In this document: one piece after another, positions 1-5,955 of the stretch
Numbering within the stretch: position 1 is the stretch's first letter
Layout: each line of letters begins with the position of its first letter
Assembly: GCA_029550985.1 (NCBI GenBank)
Contig: JAKPGH010000017.1
Coordinates: 1 to 20,079, forward strand
Source: Bacillota bacterium
GTDB taxonomy: Bacteria; Bacillota; Clostridia; Oscillospirales; Ruminococcaceae
Reading direction: 5' to 3'
DNA: 20,079 nucleotides
Notes under the pieces: model-generated
Seen by the model: only the letters and a program-made list of their open reading frames with translations
The model's database searches: none
What the model was told of the DNA's origin: nothing
Made by a program: the position numbers and the translations under genes

Positions 1-356
1 TAGACAATATCCAAATTCTTCTCCTGTAACAGATGCAGCATGGGTGGCAAATATTCCGGGGGATGCTGGCCATCGTCGTCCAAATTGGCAAGGTAGCGGC
101 CCTTTGCCACCAACATGCCGCAAAGGGTGGCCTCCTGCTGGCCCTGGTTCTGCCGCAGGGCAAGAACCGTCACCCGAACATCCCGTTTGGCCATCTCCCG
201 GAGCAGGGCAAGGCTTTGGTCGGTGGAGGCGTCGTCCACAAAAATCAGCTCGAAGTTTAAGGTTTGCAGCGCGGCGCAGAGTTCCCGGTACAGCTTTTCC
301 AGGGTGGCAGCCCCGTTGTAAACCGGTACCACTACCGAAAGGTCGGGCGGGGTCAT
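1..356 (-). CDS. Glycosyltransferase family 2, DPM1/GtrB/ArnC-like (3' end outside window)
   Basis: The reverse strand translates without stops from the ATG at 356 to the window edge (118 residues seen). The start has the GT-A pattern of family 2 transferases: a V-V-V-P-V-Y-N strand at residues 8-14, an acidic V-D-D-A-S-T-D site at 40-46, and the nucleotide/metal motif L-D-D-D-G-Q-H-P-P-E at 92-101. The Q-H-P-P-E signature is typical of polyprenyl-phosphate (dolichyl-phosphate-mannose-synthase-like) glycosyltransferases, which load a sugar onto a lipid carrier at the cytosolic membrane face. The ATG overlaps the TGA of the upstream aminotransferase (ATGA at 353-356), so the two are translationally coupled. 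Donor sugar and any C-terminal membrane segments are not visible. Confidence 0.88.
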   Translation of the reverse strand, partial: MTPPDLSVVVPVYNGAATLEKLYRELCAALQTLNFELIFVDDASTDQSLALLREMAKRDVRVTVLALRQNQGQQEATLCGMLVAKGRYLANLDDDGQHPPEYLPPMLHLLQEKNLDIV

Positions 357-1477
357 GCTATCACCTTTTCTATGATCTCGCAAATCATGGCAACCTGGGA
401 AGGCGCCATGGTGTAGTAAAGGGGCAGCCGCAGCAGGGTTTCTCCCGTCCGCTCGCTGACCGGAAAATCTCCATACTGATAGCCTAGCCGCCGGCCCATG
501 CTGCCAAGGTGCAACGGCACGTAGTGGGTGGCGCAGAAAATGTTGCGGCTGGCCAAAGCGTTTCGAACCATCTGGCGCTGCTCCGGCGTGCGGCAGCGTA
601 TGTAGTAGATATGCCCGTTGCCTCTAGCATACCGGGGAATTTCCATGGGATAGAGGCGCTCCCGGGCAAAACAGGCGGCAAGGCCTTGCTGATAGGCGGC
701 GCAAAGCTCCAGTCTTTTTCGGGTCACGTCCTCCAAATCCTCCAACTGCGCCAGCAGCATGGCCGCGTTCAAATCGGACATCAGATGGCTGGAGCCCATA
801 CATTCCCAGGAATAGAAAGCCCTTTCCCCCGCCATAAACTGATGCCGGTTGGTGCCCTTTTCCCGGAACATTAGAACTTTCTGAAAGACTTCGGGGTTGC
901 CCCGTTGAAGATAAGCGCCCCCTTCGCCGCACTGGATGTTTTTGGTGGCGTGAAAGCTATAGCAAGCCCGGTCCCCTACTGCGCCTAAGGGGACGTTTTC
1001 AAAATAGGCGCCCACCCCCTGGGCCGCATCCTCCACCAACAAAAAGCCGTAGACTTGCTGCAGTCCCCAAAAGGCCCTCATATCGCAGGAAACGCCCGCG
1101 TAGTGGGTCAGGCAGACGGCTCGGGTGCGGGGGGTAATCAAGGCTTCCACCGCATAAGGGGAAAGGTTCTGCGTGCCTGGGTCGATGTCGCACAGCACCG
1201 GCTTTCCTCCGGCTCGCAGCACGGCGTTGGCGGCGGAAGGAAAGTTGTAGGCGGGCATAATTACCTCGTCCCCCGGCTTTAAATCCCAAAAAGCCAGTTC
1301 CAACGCATGGCTGGCGGAGGGTGTGAGGAGAATTTGGGAAATCCCCGTCAATTCCCCCAATTTATGGCAAACCAATTGAGAGTAGTGCCCATCTCCCTGA
1401 AGCATCCCCCGCGCCATAGCGTCGTTGACATATTTCTGCTGACGGGGGGAGCAATAGGGAATATAAAACGGAATCAC
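353..1477 (-). CDS. wecE: dTDP-4-amino-4,6-dideoxygalactose transaminase (WecE/RffA-type, DegT/DnrJ/EryC1 family)
   Basis: PLP-dependent sugar aminotransferase that converts a dTDP-4-keto-6-deoxyhexose to the 4-amino sugar for surface glycans. The 374-residue length matches the family, and resemblance to E. coli WecE is strong throughout: start M-I-P-F, G-D-E-V-I-M-P near residue 70, H-Y-A-G-V near 125, the PLP-contacting V-E-D-A-A-Q-G near 148-154, Schiff-base lysine in S-F-H-A-T-K-N (about K179), then G-E-G-G-A and R-E-K-G-T-N-R. A TTG at 1480 is also possible. I chose GTG at 1477 because GGGAGG (1485-1490) then has 7-nt spacing and the protein begins M-I-P-F as in WecE. It is first in a minus-strand operon with the overlapping glycosyltransferase. 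Confidence 0.93.
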   Translation of the reverse strand: MIPFYIPYCSPRQQKYVNDAMARGMLQGDGHYSQLVCHKLGELTGISQILLTPSASHALELAFWDLKPGDEVIMPAYNFPSAANAVLRAGGKPVLCDIDPGTQNLSPYAVEALITPRTRAVCLTHYAGVSCDMRAFWGLQQVYGFLLVEDAAQGVGAYFENVPLGAVGDRACYSFHATKNIQCGEGGAYLQRGNPEVFQKVLMFREKGTNRHQFMAGERAFYSWECMGSSHLMSDLNAAMLLAQLEDLEDVTRKRLELCAAYQQGLAACFARERLYPMEIPRYARGNGHIYYIRCRTPEQRQMVRNALASRNIFCATHYVPLHLGSMGRRLGYQYGDFPVSERTGETLLRLPLYYTMAPSQVAMICEIIEKVIA

Positions 1478-1520
1478 CAAAAAACCTCCCTATTGTGAGT
1501 TTCTTTTAACTTTTTTAATC

Positions 1521-1549
1521 ATTGTATTGCGGTATGAATAATGGTATAA
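1521..1549 (-). promoter_or_regulatory. Putative sigma-A promoter for the aminotransferase/glycosyltransferase operon
   Basis: On the minus strand, TTATAC (1549-1544), a 17-bp spacer and TACAAT (1526-1521) lie upstream of the GGGAGG site at 1485-1490. It occupies almost the same base pairs as the plus-strand promoter for the tusA-like gene. Confidence 0.5.
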
Positions 1550-1550
1550 T
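1522..1550 (+). promoter_or_regulatory. Putative sigma-A promoter for the first tusA-like gene
   Basis: TTGTAT (1522-1527), a 17-bp spacer and a perfect TATAAT (1545-1550) lie about 120 bp upstream of the ATG at 1670. It faces the opposing promoter on the same DNA. Confidence 0.6.
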
Positions 1551-1669
1551 CTGGTAAAGCAGAATTGTATGCATTTAATTCATGGTATTTCTGTATGAAT
1601 TTCGGGATACAGCATGCTCATTGGGTTGCGGGAACCGAATGGAGTCGCAAAATAACGGAGGACTGCGAT

Positions 1670-1897
1670 ATGATTGAACTGGATTGTTTGGGCGATATGT
1701 GTCCCATACCCGCCATGCGGCTGCAAAAGGCGTTGGAGGAAGATAAAACCGGCCAGCCCATCTTGCTGATTACCGACCATTCCTGCGTGATGGCGTCCAT
1801 CCAGGCCATCTGCAAAAAGCAGAAACTTCAGTGCGCCAGCAAGGAAGTCATCAACGGGGTTTGGGAAATCAAAATCTCTCCCAAACCAAAAAATTAG
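1670..1897 (+). CDS. TusA-family sulfurtransferase (sulfur carrier), copy 1
   Basis: A 75-residue protein of the TusA/SirA/YeeD fold, which carries sulfane sulfur as a persulfide on the first cysteine of a C-P-x-P motif. Here this is C-P-I-P (C11), preceded by L-D-C-L-G (C6), and a third cysteine lies in D-H-S-C (C39). The start is set by GGAGGA at 1657-1662, 7 nt from the ATG; an in-frame ATG further upstream has no such site and would add residues foreign to the family. The gene stands alone behind its own promoter, divergent from wecE. Its stop TAG (1895-1897) interlocks with the LysR gene's stop. The protein resembles copy 2 at 3849. It lacks the C-terminal DsrE-like domain of selenium-linked YedF. 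Confidence 0.9.
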   Translation: MIELDCLGDMCPIPAMRLQKALEEDKTGQPILLITDHSCVMASIQAICKKQKLQCASKEVINGVWEIKISPKPKN

Positions 1898-2790
1898 CAA
1901 AAGGTTTCCGCTACGATTTTGGAAAAGTATACACAGATGCGGTACAGCATGTCGGATTTGTTTTCCTGACGTTTGTAGATGCTGTAAACATCGTAGCTCA
2001 TGTTAAAGTCGGAGACGTCTATTTGCTTGAGCTGTTTCTGGTACAGCTCTTTTTTTATAGACATGTACGGCAGAAACGCGATGCCGTGGCCCCGCAGCAC
2101 CGAGGATTTCACCGATTCCGCCGAATCCAGATGGAACAGCACCTTGTATTGTTCCAAGGACTGATGGTGGGTTTCCAGGTACTTTTCCAACTGTTTGCGC
2201 AGACTGGAGGCGGAGGACAACATGATGAGAGGATAGTTTTTCAGCCCTTCCATATCCAGATTTGGCTTGGTGGGAAACTGAGGGCTGGCCACCACTACCA
2301 GGCGGTCGGAATATACCCGCTTCGCCACCAGCTCGCCGGAGTTGGGAGGGCCGTTGATAAACCCAATATCGCTTTCCCCCTGCAGCACCCTTCGCTCCAC
2401 TTCCACCGAGGGCGCGCTGTCCAAGCGGAAGGTGTGGTAGGGGAACTTTTCCTTGACTTTATAAATCGTGCAGGGCAGGCCGTAAATGCCCACAACGGGA
2501 GTGGCCGCAATCCGCACCACGCCGTTGCTTTGCCGCAGGTTGTTGAGGTCGTCCATCAATTGATCATAAAGGCGGACCATGTTGCCGGCGTATTTTTCCA
2601 CAATTTGTCCGGCGGGCGTTAAATCCACGCCCCGGTTGCTGCGCTCGAACAGCTTAAAACCCAGCTCCTCCTCCAACCGCTGGATTTGCTGGCTGAGGGC
2701 GGGCTGGGAAATATGGGAAGCGCGAGCGGCTTTGGTGATGCTCCCCAGGGAAGCGGCGAGATAAAACAACCGTATATGCTCGATTTGCAT
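1894..2790 (-). CDS. LysR-type transcriptional regulator, probable controller of the sulfur genes
   Basis: A 298-residue LysR-type regulator of normal length. Residues 1-60 hold the winged helix-turn-helix, including A-A-R-A-S-H-I-S-Q-P-A-L-S-Q-Q-I followed by L-G-F-K-L-F-E-R and L-T-P-A-G. Residues about 90-295 form the effector domain, with R-I-A-A-T-P-V-V-G near 93. Start ATG 2788-2790 has GGAG at 2801-2804. It is divergent from the yedE/tusA operon, the classic arrangement for a LysR regulator and its target, and T-N11-A dyads lie in the shared upstream region. CysL-like and selenium-metabolism-associated LysR proteins are the nearest familiar types. The effector is unknown; a sulfur species is my inference from context. 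Confidence 0.9.
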   Translation of the reverse strand: MQIEHIRLFYLAASLGSITKAARASHISQPALSQQIQRLEEELGFKLFERSNRGVDLTPAGQIVEKYAGNMVRLYDQLMDDLNNLRQSNGVVRIAATPVVGIYGLPCTIYKVKEKFPYHTFRLDSAPSVEVERRVLQGESDIGFINGPPNSGELVAKRVYSDRLVVVASPQFPTKPNLDMEGLKNYPLIMLSSASSLRKQLEKYLETHHQSLEQYKVLFHLDSAESVKSSVLRGHGIAFLPYMSIKKELYQKQLKQIDVSDFNMSYDVYSIYKRQENKSDMLYRICVYFSKIVAETFC

Positions 2791-2843
2791 AAGCTATCTT
2801 CTCCATCATCCGTTCAGCTGACCTTACGCCTATGCCTGTTCCG

Positions 2844-2860
2844 TTATCAGCTTAGCATAA
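2844..2860. promoter_or_regulatory. Candidate LysR-family site near the regulator's own promoter
   Basis: The 17-bp block begins TTAT and ends ATAA around an AGCTTA core. It shares the octamer TCAGCTTA (2847-2854) with the dyad at 2966-2980 (octamer at 2972-2979). On the minus strand it lies 17-18 bp downstream of TTGAAA (2878-2873), where the regulator's -10 would be, which would suit autoregulation. Confidence 0.35.
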
Positions 2861-2965
2861 AACCGCCACCCTTTTCAACGACCGCTCCCCCAAGGAAATT
2901 TCAAAAAAATGGCATTTTAATAATATAAATCAGGAAATTTGCCGTTTTTTTCCTTTCTTTCCACC

Positions 2966-2980
2966 ATAAGCTCAGCTTAT
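2966..2980. promoter_or_regulatory. LysR-type operator (T-N11-A dyad) upstream of the yedE/tusA operon
   Basis: The sequence is a perfect inverted repeat, ATAAGC-TCA-GCTTAT, containing T-N11-A (T2967, A2979). Its centre (2973) is about 64 bp upstream of the start predicted from the -10 at 3025-3030, the usual place for the high-affinity LysR recognition site. The surrounding gap 2791-3110 holds otherwise only AT-rich DNA and the two promoters. Confidence 0.6.
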
Positions 2981-3024
2981 ATATGATAATAAGATTGCAT
3001 ACTCCAGGCGAAAGGGCCGTGTGT

Positions 3025-3030
3025 TATAAT
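3025..3030 (+). promoter_or_regulatory. -10 box of the yedE/tusA operon promoter
   Basis: A perfect TATAAT with no good -35 at 16-18 bp (17 bp upstream reads CTCCAG). A consensus -10 with poor -35 is typical of activator-dependent promoters and fits activation by the divergent LysR protein. Confidence 0.55.
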
Positions 3031-3110
3031 GGCGGTGTGATAGAAATTTAACAAAATATATATCGTGTGTTGGAACAATTTTTTAGGTCGCTTTAAGGAG
3101 GTGAGAAGAC

Positions 3111-3815
3111 ATGTCCGAAACCAGTCAAGTATCGTCTGCAAGCTCCATTCGCCGCTCTTCGGCCTCATCCCGGCGCAAGCCAAAAAAGAATCAGATTCCA
3201 TATGGAATCCTGGTAGTGCTGTTCATGGTGGTGGTGGGAGTCGTGCAGGCACGAAGGGATCCCATGTTGGGATTTTACTGGATGATGGGCTGCATTTTTG
3301 GATTTATCCTGCAAAAATCCCGATTTTGCTTTACGGCATCCATGCGTGACCCCTGCATTACCGGCAGCACTTCGGTAACCCGCGCGGTTCTCACGGCCTT
3401 TGCCATCACCACCCTTATGTTCACCGCCATCAAGTACGGCTACCATTCCATGGGGTTGCCCATACCGGGGATGAGCTATGTGACCCCCATCAGCTTTGCC
3501 ACCGCCGTAGGAGGCATTTTGTTCGGCATTGGCATGGTCATTGCAGGCGGCTGCGCGTCCGGCACCCTGATGCGGGTTGGCGAAGGGTTTATCATGCAAA
3601 TGCTTTCCCTGTTCTTTTTTGTCATCGGCTCCCTGGTGGGCGCCGCCCACTTTGGATGGTGGAAGGAAAAGTTCATTGTCCACGGCCCTTCCGTCTTTCT
3701 GCCCGACGTGTTTGGATGGGTAGGCGCCGTTGTGGTGCAGCTTTTCATCATCGCCTGCCTCTACAAAGCGGCGATACTTTGGGAAGAAAAGAAAATGGGC
3801 GGCAACGAAGAATAA
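3111..3815 (+). CDS. YeeE/YedE family sulfur transporter, half 1 (equivalent to the C-terminal half of YedE)
   Basis: A 234-residue integral membrane protein of the YeeE/YedE (Sulf_transp) family, whose characterised member YeeE/TsuA conducts thiosulfate inward. After a basic, serine-rich N-terminus (1-28) come about five to six hydrophobic segments. Two family signatures are clear: G-F-I-L-Q-K-S-R-F-C-F-T-A-S-M-R-D at 64-80 (C73) and G-I-G-M-V-I-A-G-G-C-A-S-G-T-L at 139-153 (C148). In E. coli YedE these motifs lie in the C-terminal half; the N-terminal-half motifs are absent here and found two genes later. Start ATG follows AAGGAGG (3095-3101) with 9-nt spacing. It opens an operon with tusA copy 2, half 2 and the flavoprotein. 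Thiosulfate is the likeliest substrate; selenium-linked sulfur or other sulfane species is possible. Confidence 0.88.
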   Translation: MSETSQVSSASSIRRSSASSRRKPKKNQIPYGILVVLFMVVVGVVQARRDPMLGFYWMMGCIFGFILQKSRFCFTASMRDPCITGSTSVTRAVLTAFAITTLMFTAIKYGYHSMGLPIPGMSYVTPISFATAVGGILFGIGMVIAGGCASGTLMRVGEGFIMQMLSLFFFVIGSLVGAAHFGWWKEKFIVHGPSVFLPDVFGWVGAVVVQLFIIACLYKAAILWEEKKMGGNEE

Positions 3816-3848
3816 CCGCACCAATTATAACAAATGGAGGATGAAACC

Positions 3849-4076
3849 ATGGCTGAATTTACACTGGACTGCTTGGGCGAGGCTTGCCCCGTTCCCCTGA
3901 TGAAGACCGAAAAGAAGATGTCCGAACTGGCTGTCGGAGATGTTCTGATTGTCAGCATCGACCACAGCTGCGCTATGAAGAACATTCCCGAATGGGCCCG
4001 CAAGCAGGGCTACAACGTGGAAATTGAAGAAGTGGACGACGGAGAGTGGGAAGTTGTCATTGAAAAGACCAAATAA
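3849..4076 (+). CDS. TusA-family sulfurtransferase (sulfur carrier), copy 2
   Basis: A 75-residue TusA-fold protein with L-D-C-L-G (C8), the active C-P-V-P motif (C13) and D-H-S-C (C41). Equivalent YeeD/TsuB proteins partner the YeeE/TsuA channel and take over the imported sulfur on the C-P-x-P cysteine. ATG 3849 follows GGAGGA (3836-3841) with 7-nt spacing; an in-frame ATG at 3834 lies against the Shine-Dalgarno sequence itself and is not used. It is placed between the genes for the two transporter halves, 33 nt after half 1 and 36 nt before half 2, so a physical or functional complex is a reasonable inference. The acidic C-terminal half (E-E-V-D-D-G-E-W-E) differs from copy 1, which may serve another partner. 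Confidence 0.92.
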   Translation: MAEFTLDCLGEACPVPLMKTEKKMSELAVGDVLIVSIDHSCAMKNIPEWARKQGYNVEIEEVDDGEWEVVIEKTK

Positions 4077-4080
4077 AACA

Positions 4081-4104
4081 CTTTCCATCCACGGGATGGG
4101 AAAG
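4081..4104 (+). promoter_or_regulatory. Hairpin masking the Shine-Dalgarno sequence of the second transporter-half gene
   Basis: CTTTCCATCC (4081-4090) pairs with GGATGGGAAAG (4094-4104) through ten base pairs with one bulged G (4098) and an ACG loop. The 3' strand includes most of the AAAGG Shine-Dalgarno sequence (4101-4105) of the gene starting at 4113. There is no U-tract, so it is not a terminator. The stem begins 5 nt after the tusA stop, where a terminating ribosome would open it, suggesting translational coupling. Confidence 0.5.
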
Positions 4105-4112
4105 GCAGGTGT

Positions 4113-4670
4113 ATGCGCGCAGTGAAGGAATTCTTTGATAAGCTGGCGAAAAACGAGACCTATGTGAAAATCTTCAAAACTCCCTTTACATACCTCACTG
4201 GAGCCATACTGCTCTCCATTTTTCAGGTTGTCACCTTCGGCGTCACCGGCGAGCCATGGGGAGTTTCCGGCACCTTTGCTAACTGGGGCGCCTGGCTCTA
4301 CCGGCTGGTGGGAGGAAACGTGGACCGCTGGTATTACTTCAGCAGCGCCGGAGCCCAGGCCGTGCTGGACAGAGGCTTTTTCAACGACCCCGGCACCATG
4401 CGCAATCTGGGCATCATCTTCGGCGCACTGGCCGCCACCCTGCTGGCATCCCAGTTTAAAATCAAAAAGATTAAGTCCAAAAAACAGGTGGTGGCGGCCA
4501 TTCTGGGCGGCTTTATCATGGGCTACGGCGCCCGCCTTGCCTACGGCTGCAACATCGGCGCTTTGTACAGCGCCATCGCCTCGCTTTCCCTGTCGGGCTG
4601 GGTGTTTGCGCTCTTCCTCTTTATCGGCGCATTTTTCGGCAGCAAGCTGCTGAGTAAATTCTTTATGTAG
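4113..4670 (+). CDS. YeeE/YedE family sulfur transporter, half 2 (equivalent to the N-terminal half of YedE)
   Basis: A 185-residue membrane protein. It carries the family motifs found in the N-terminal half of E. coli YedE: G-V-T-G-E-P-W-G-V-S-G-T-F-A-N-W-G (43-59) and G-Y-G-A-R-L-A-Y-G-C-N-I-G-A (137-150, C146), followed by L-S-L-S-G-W-V-F. Together with C73 and C148 of half 1 this gives three conserved cysteines, the number known to relay thiosulfate in YeeE. About four hydrophobic stretches are visible, with a basic loop (117-124) between. Halves 1 and 2 sum to about 419 residues, close to full-length YedE, but the gene order is reversed relative to the fused protein. Start ATG has AAAGG at 4101-4105, partly held in a hairpin. 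Confidence 0.87.
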   Translation: MRAVKEFFDKLAKNETYVKIFKTPFTYLTGAILLSIFQVVTFGVTGEPWGVSGTFANWGAWLYRLVGGNVDRWYYFSSAGAQAVLDRGFFNDPGTMRNLGIIFGALAATLLASQFKIKKIKSKKQVVAAILGGFIMGYGARLAYGCNIGALYSAIASLSLSGWVFALFLFIGAFFGSKLLSKFFM

Positions 4671-4681
4671 GCGGTTGCGTG

Positions 4682-5914
4682 ATGACTAGAGGAAAAAAGA
4701 TTGAGCAGTACGACGTTGTAATCATCGGTGGCGGTGCAGCCGGACTGACCGCCGGGATTTACTGCGGCAGGGCGCGGCTCAAAACCCTGCTGATTGAAAA
4801 ATCCCTGGTGGGAGGCCTTGCCACCTACACCAATGAGATTGAGAACTACCCCGGCTTCCCCGAAGGAATCGGCGGCACGGAGCTGATGAACCTGTTCCAC
4901 AAACAGGCCAAGCGCTTTGGGGTCGACTTTAAGCTCACCGACGTCAAAGGGGTAAAGCTGGAGGGAGAAACCAAGGTGGTGGAAACCTTCCGCACCGACT
5001 ACCACTGCAAGGTGGTGATTGTGGCGTCGGGAGGCAAACCCCGTCTGACCGGGGCCAAAGGCGAGGAGGCGTTCCTCTACGACAAGGGCATTTCCTTCTG
5101 CGCCACCTGCGACGCTGCGGCCAACACCGGCAAAACGGTGATGGTGGTGGGCAGCGGCGACGCCGCCATCGAAGAGGGCATCTTCCTCACCAAGTTTGCC
5201 AAAAAGGTCATCGTTTCGGTGATGCACGACACCGGCGTCATGGACTGCAACGAAATCGCCAAAAACCAGGCCCTTTCCAACCCCAAAATGGAGTTTATTT
5301 GGAACACCATGGTGGAGGAGTTTAAGGGCGACGGGCGACTCGATTGCGTTGCCCTGCGCAATGTCAAAACCGGCGAAATCATCGACGTGCCTGTGGATTC
5401 CTGCTTTTTGTTCATCGGCTACCTGCCCAACACCGAAATTTTTAAAGGGCAGCTGAACATGAACCGGGCGGGGTACCTGCTGGTCAACGAGCGGATGGAA
5501 ACCAACATCCCCGGCGTCTTTGCCGCGGGAGACGTCTGCGACAAGTTCCTCAAGCAGGTTTCCACCGCGGTGGGGGACGGCGCTATCGCTGGGTATTCCG
5601 CCGAGAAGTACATTGCCGAAAGCGAAATTGTGGAGCATCAGATTCTCTGCGGCGGCAAACCCAAGGTGGTGTACATCTGGAACGCCGTGCAGCCGGAATC
5701 CCGGGAGCTGCTCCCCCTCTTTGAACAGCTGGAGCAGGAGCACGGCCACCGTCTGGAAGTGGTGCGGGTGGACGTTTACAAATCCCAGGGCATTGCCCGC
5801 CGGCTGGAAGTGGAAGCCGCTCCCTGCGCCGTCATCGTCAAAGGCCAGAAGGTGGAGCAGCGCATTGCTGGAAGCGACATCACCAAAGAGACTATTCTCA
5901 AGGCATTGGAGTAA
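4682..5914 (+). CDS. Thioredoxin-reductase-like FAD oxidoreductase fused to a cysteine-less thioredoxin-like domain
   Basis: A 410-residue flavoprotein. Residues about 10-310 match thioredoxin reductase: FAD site V-I-I-G-G-G-A-A-G-L (14-23), E-N-Y-P-G-F (54-59), redox disulfide C-A-T-C-D (140-144), nucleotide motif V-G-S-G-D-A-A (156-162) and second FAD motif A-A-G-D-V near 285. The H-R-R-x-x-x-R element that binds the NADPH phosphate is absent; the equivalent stretch reads V-M-H-D-T-G-V (180-186). Residues about 325-410 look like a thioredoxin fold (V-V-Y-I-W, A-A-P-C-A-V-I-V with cis-proline, K-G-Q-K-V), but the W-C-G-P-C site is replaced by W-N-A-V-Q-P-E-S, leaving no active cysteines there. 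GTG 4679 directly before ATG 4682 is an alternative start; the ribosome site is weak (GGCGG near 4670-4674). It begins 11 nt after transporter half 2, so it probably reduces the TusA/YedE sulfur intermediates, using NADH or another donor (inference). Confidence 0.88.
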   Translation: MTRGKKIEQYDVVIIGGGAAGLTAGIYCGRARLKTLLIEKSLVGGLATYTNEIENYPGFPEGIGGTELMNLFHKQAKRFGVDFKLTDVKGVKLEGETKVVETFRTDYHCKVVIVASGGKPRLTGAKGEEAFLYDKGISFCATCDAAANTGKTVMVVGSGDAAIEEGIFLTKFAKKVIVSVMHDTGVMDCNEIAKNQALSNPKMEFIWNTMVEEFKGDGRLDCVALRNVKTGEIIDVPVDSCFLFIGYLPNTEIFKGQLNMNRAGYLLVNERMETNIPGVFAAGDVCDKFLKQVSTAVGDGAIAGYSAEKYIAESEIVEHQILCGGKPKVVYIWNAVQPESRELLPLFEQLEQEHGHRLEVVRVDVYKSQGIARRLEVEAAPCAVIVKGQKVEQRIAGSDITKETILKALE

Positions 5915-5921
5915 AAAAATA

Positions 5922-5943
5922 CCCGCCCCCTTCCGGGGGCGGG
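5922..5943 (-). terminator. Intrinsic terminator of the GT-C glycosyltransferase gene
   Basis: CCCGCCCCC (5922-5930), loop TTCC and GGGGGCGGG (5935-5943) form a perfect 9-bp GC stem. Read on the minus strand it is followed by TATTTTTTT, so it is a strong terminator for the gene ending at 5956. On the plus strand it lacks a U-tract but may still slow the sulfur operon transcript. Confidence 0.88.
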
Positions 5944-5955
5944 CAAATCCAAAGG

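Noticed and set aside
1565..1669. In-frame N-terminal extension of tusA copy 1 from an upstream ATG
   Set aside because: No ribosome binding site, no family similarity, and the internal ATG at 1670 has GGAGGA at ideal spacing.
3111..4670. Selenium-metabolism assignment (YedE/YedF set with LysR regulator)
   Set aside because: The YedE motifs and LysR neighbour fit, but the TusA proteins are 75 residues and lack the YedF C-terminal domain, and no selD, selA or selenoprotein gene is visible. Sulfur is favoured, not proven.
4541..5749. 402-codon open frame on the minus strand across the flavoprotein gene
   Set aside because: It is antisense to a gene with clear FAD, CATC and nucleotide motifs, is rich in His/Gly/Val as expected from antisense of GC-rich codons, and has no recognisable domain.
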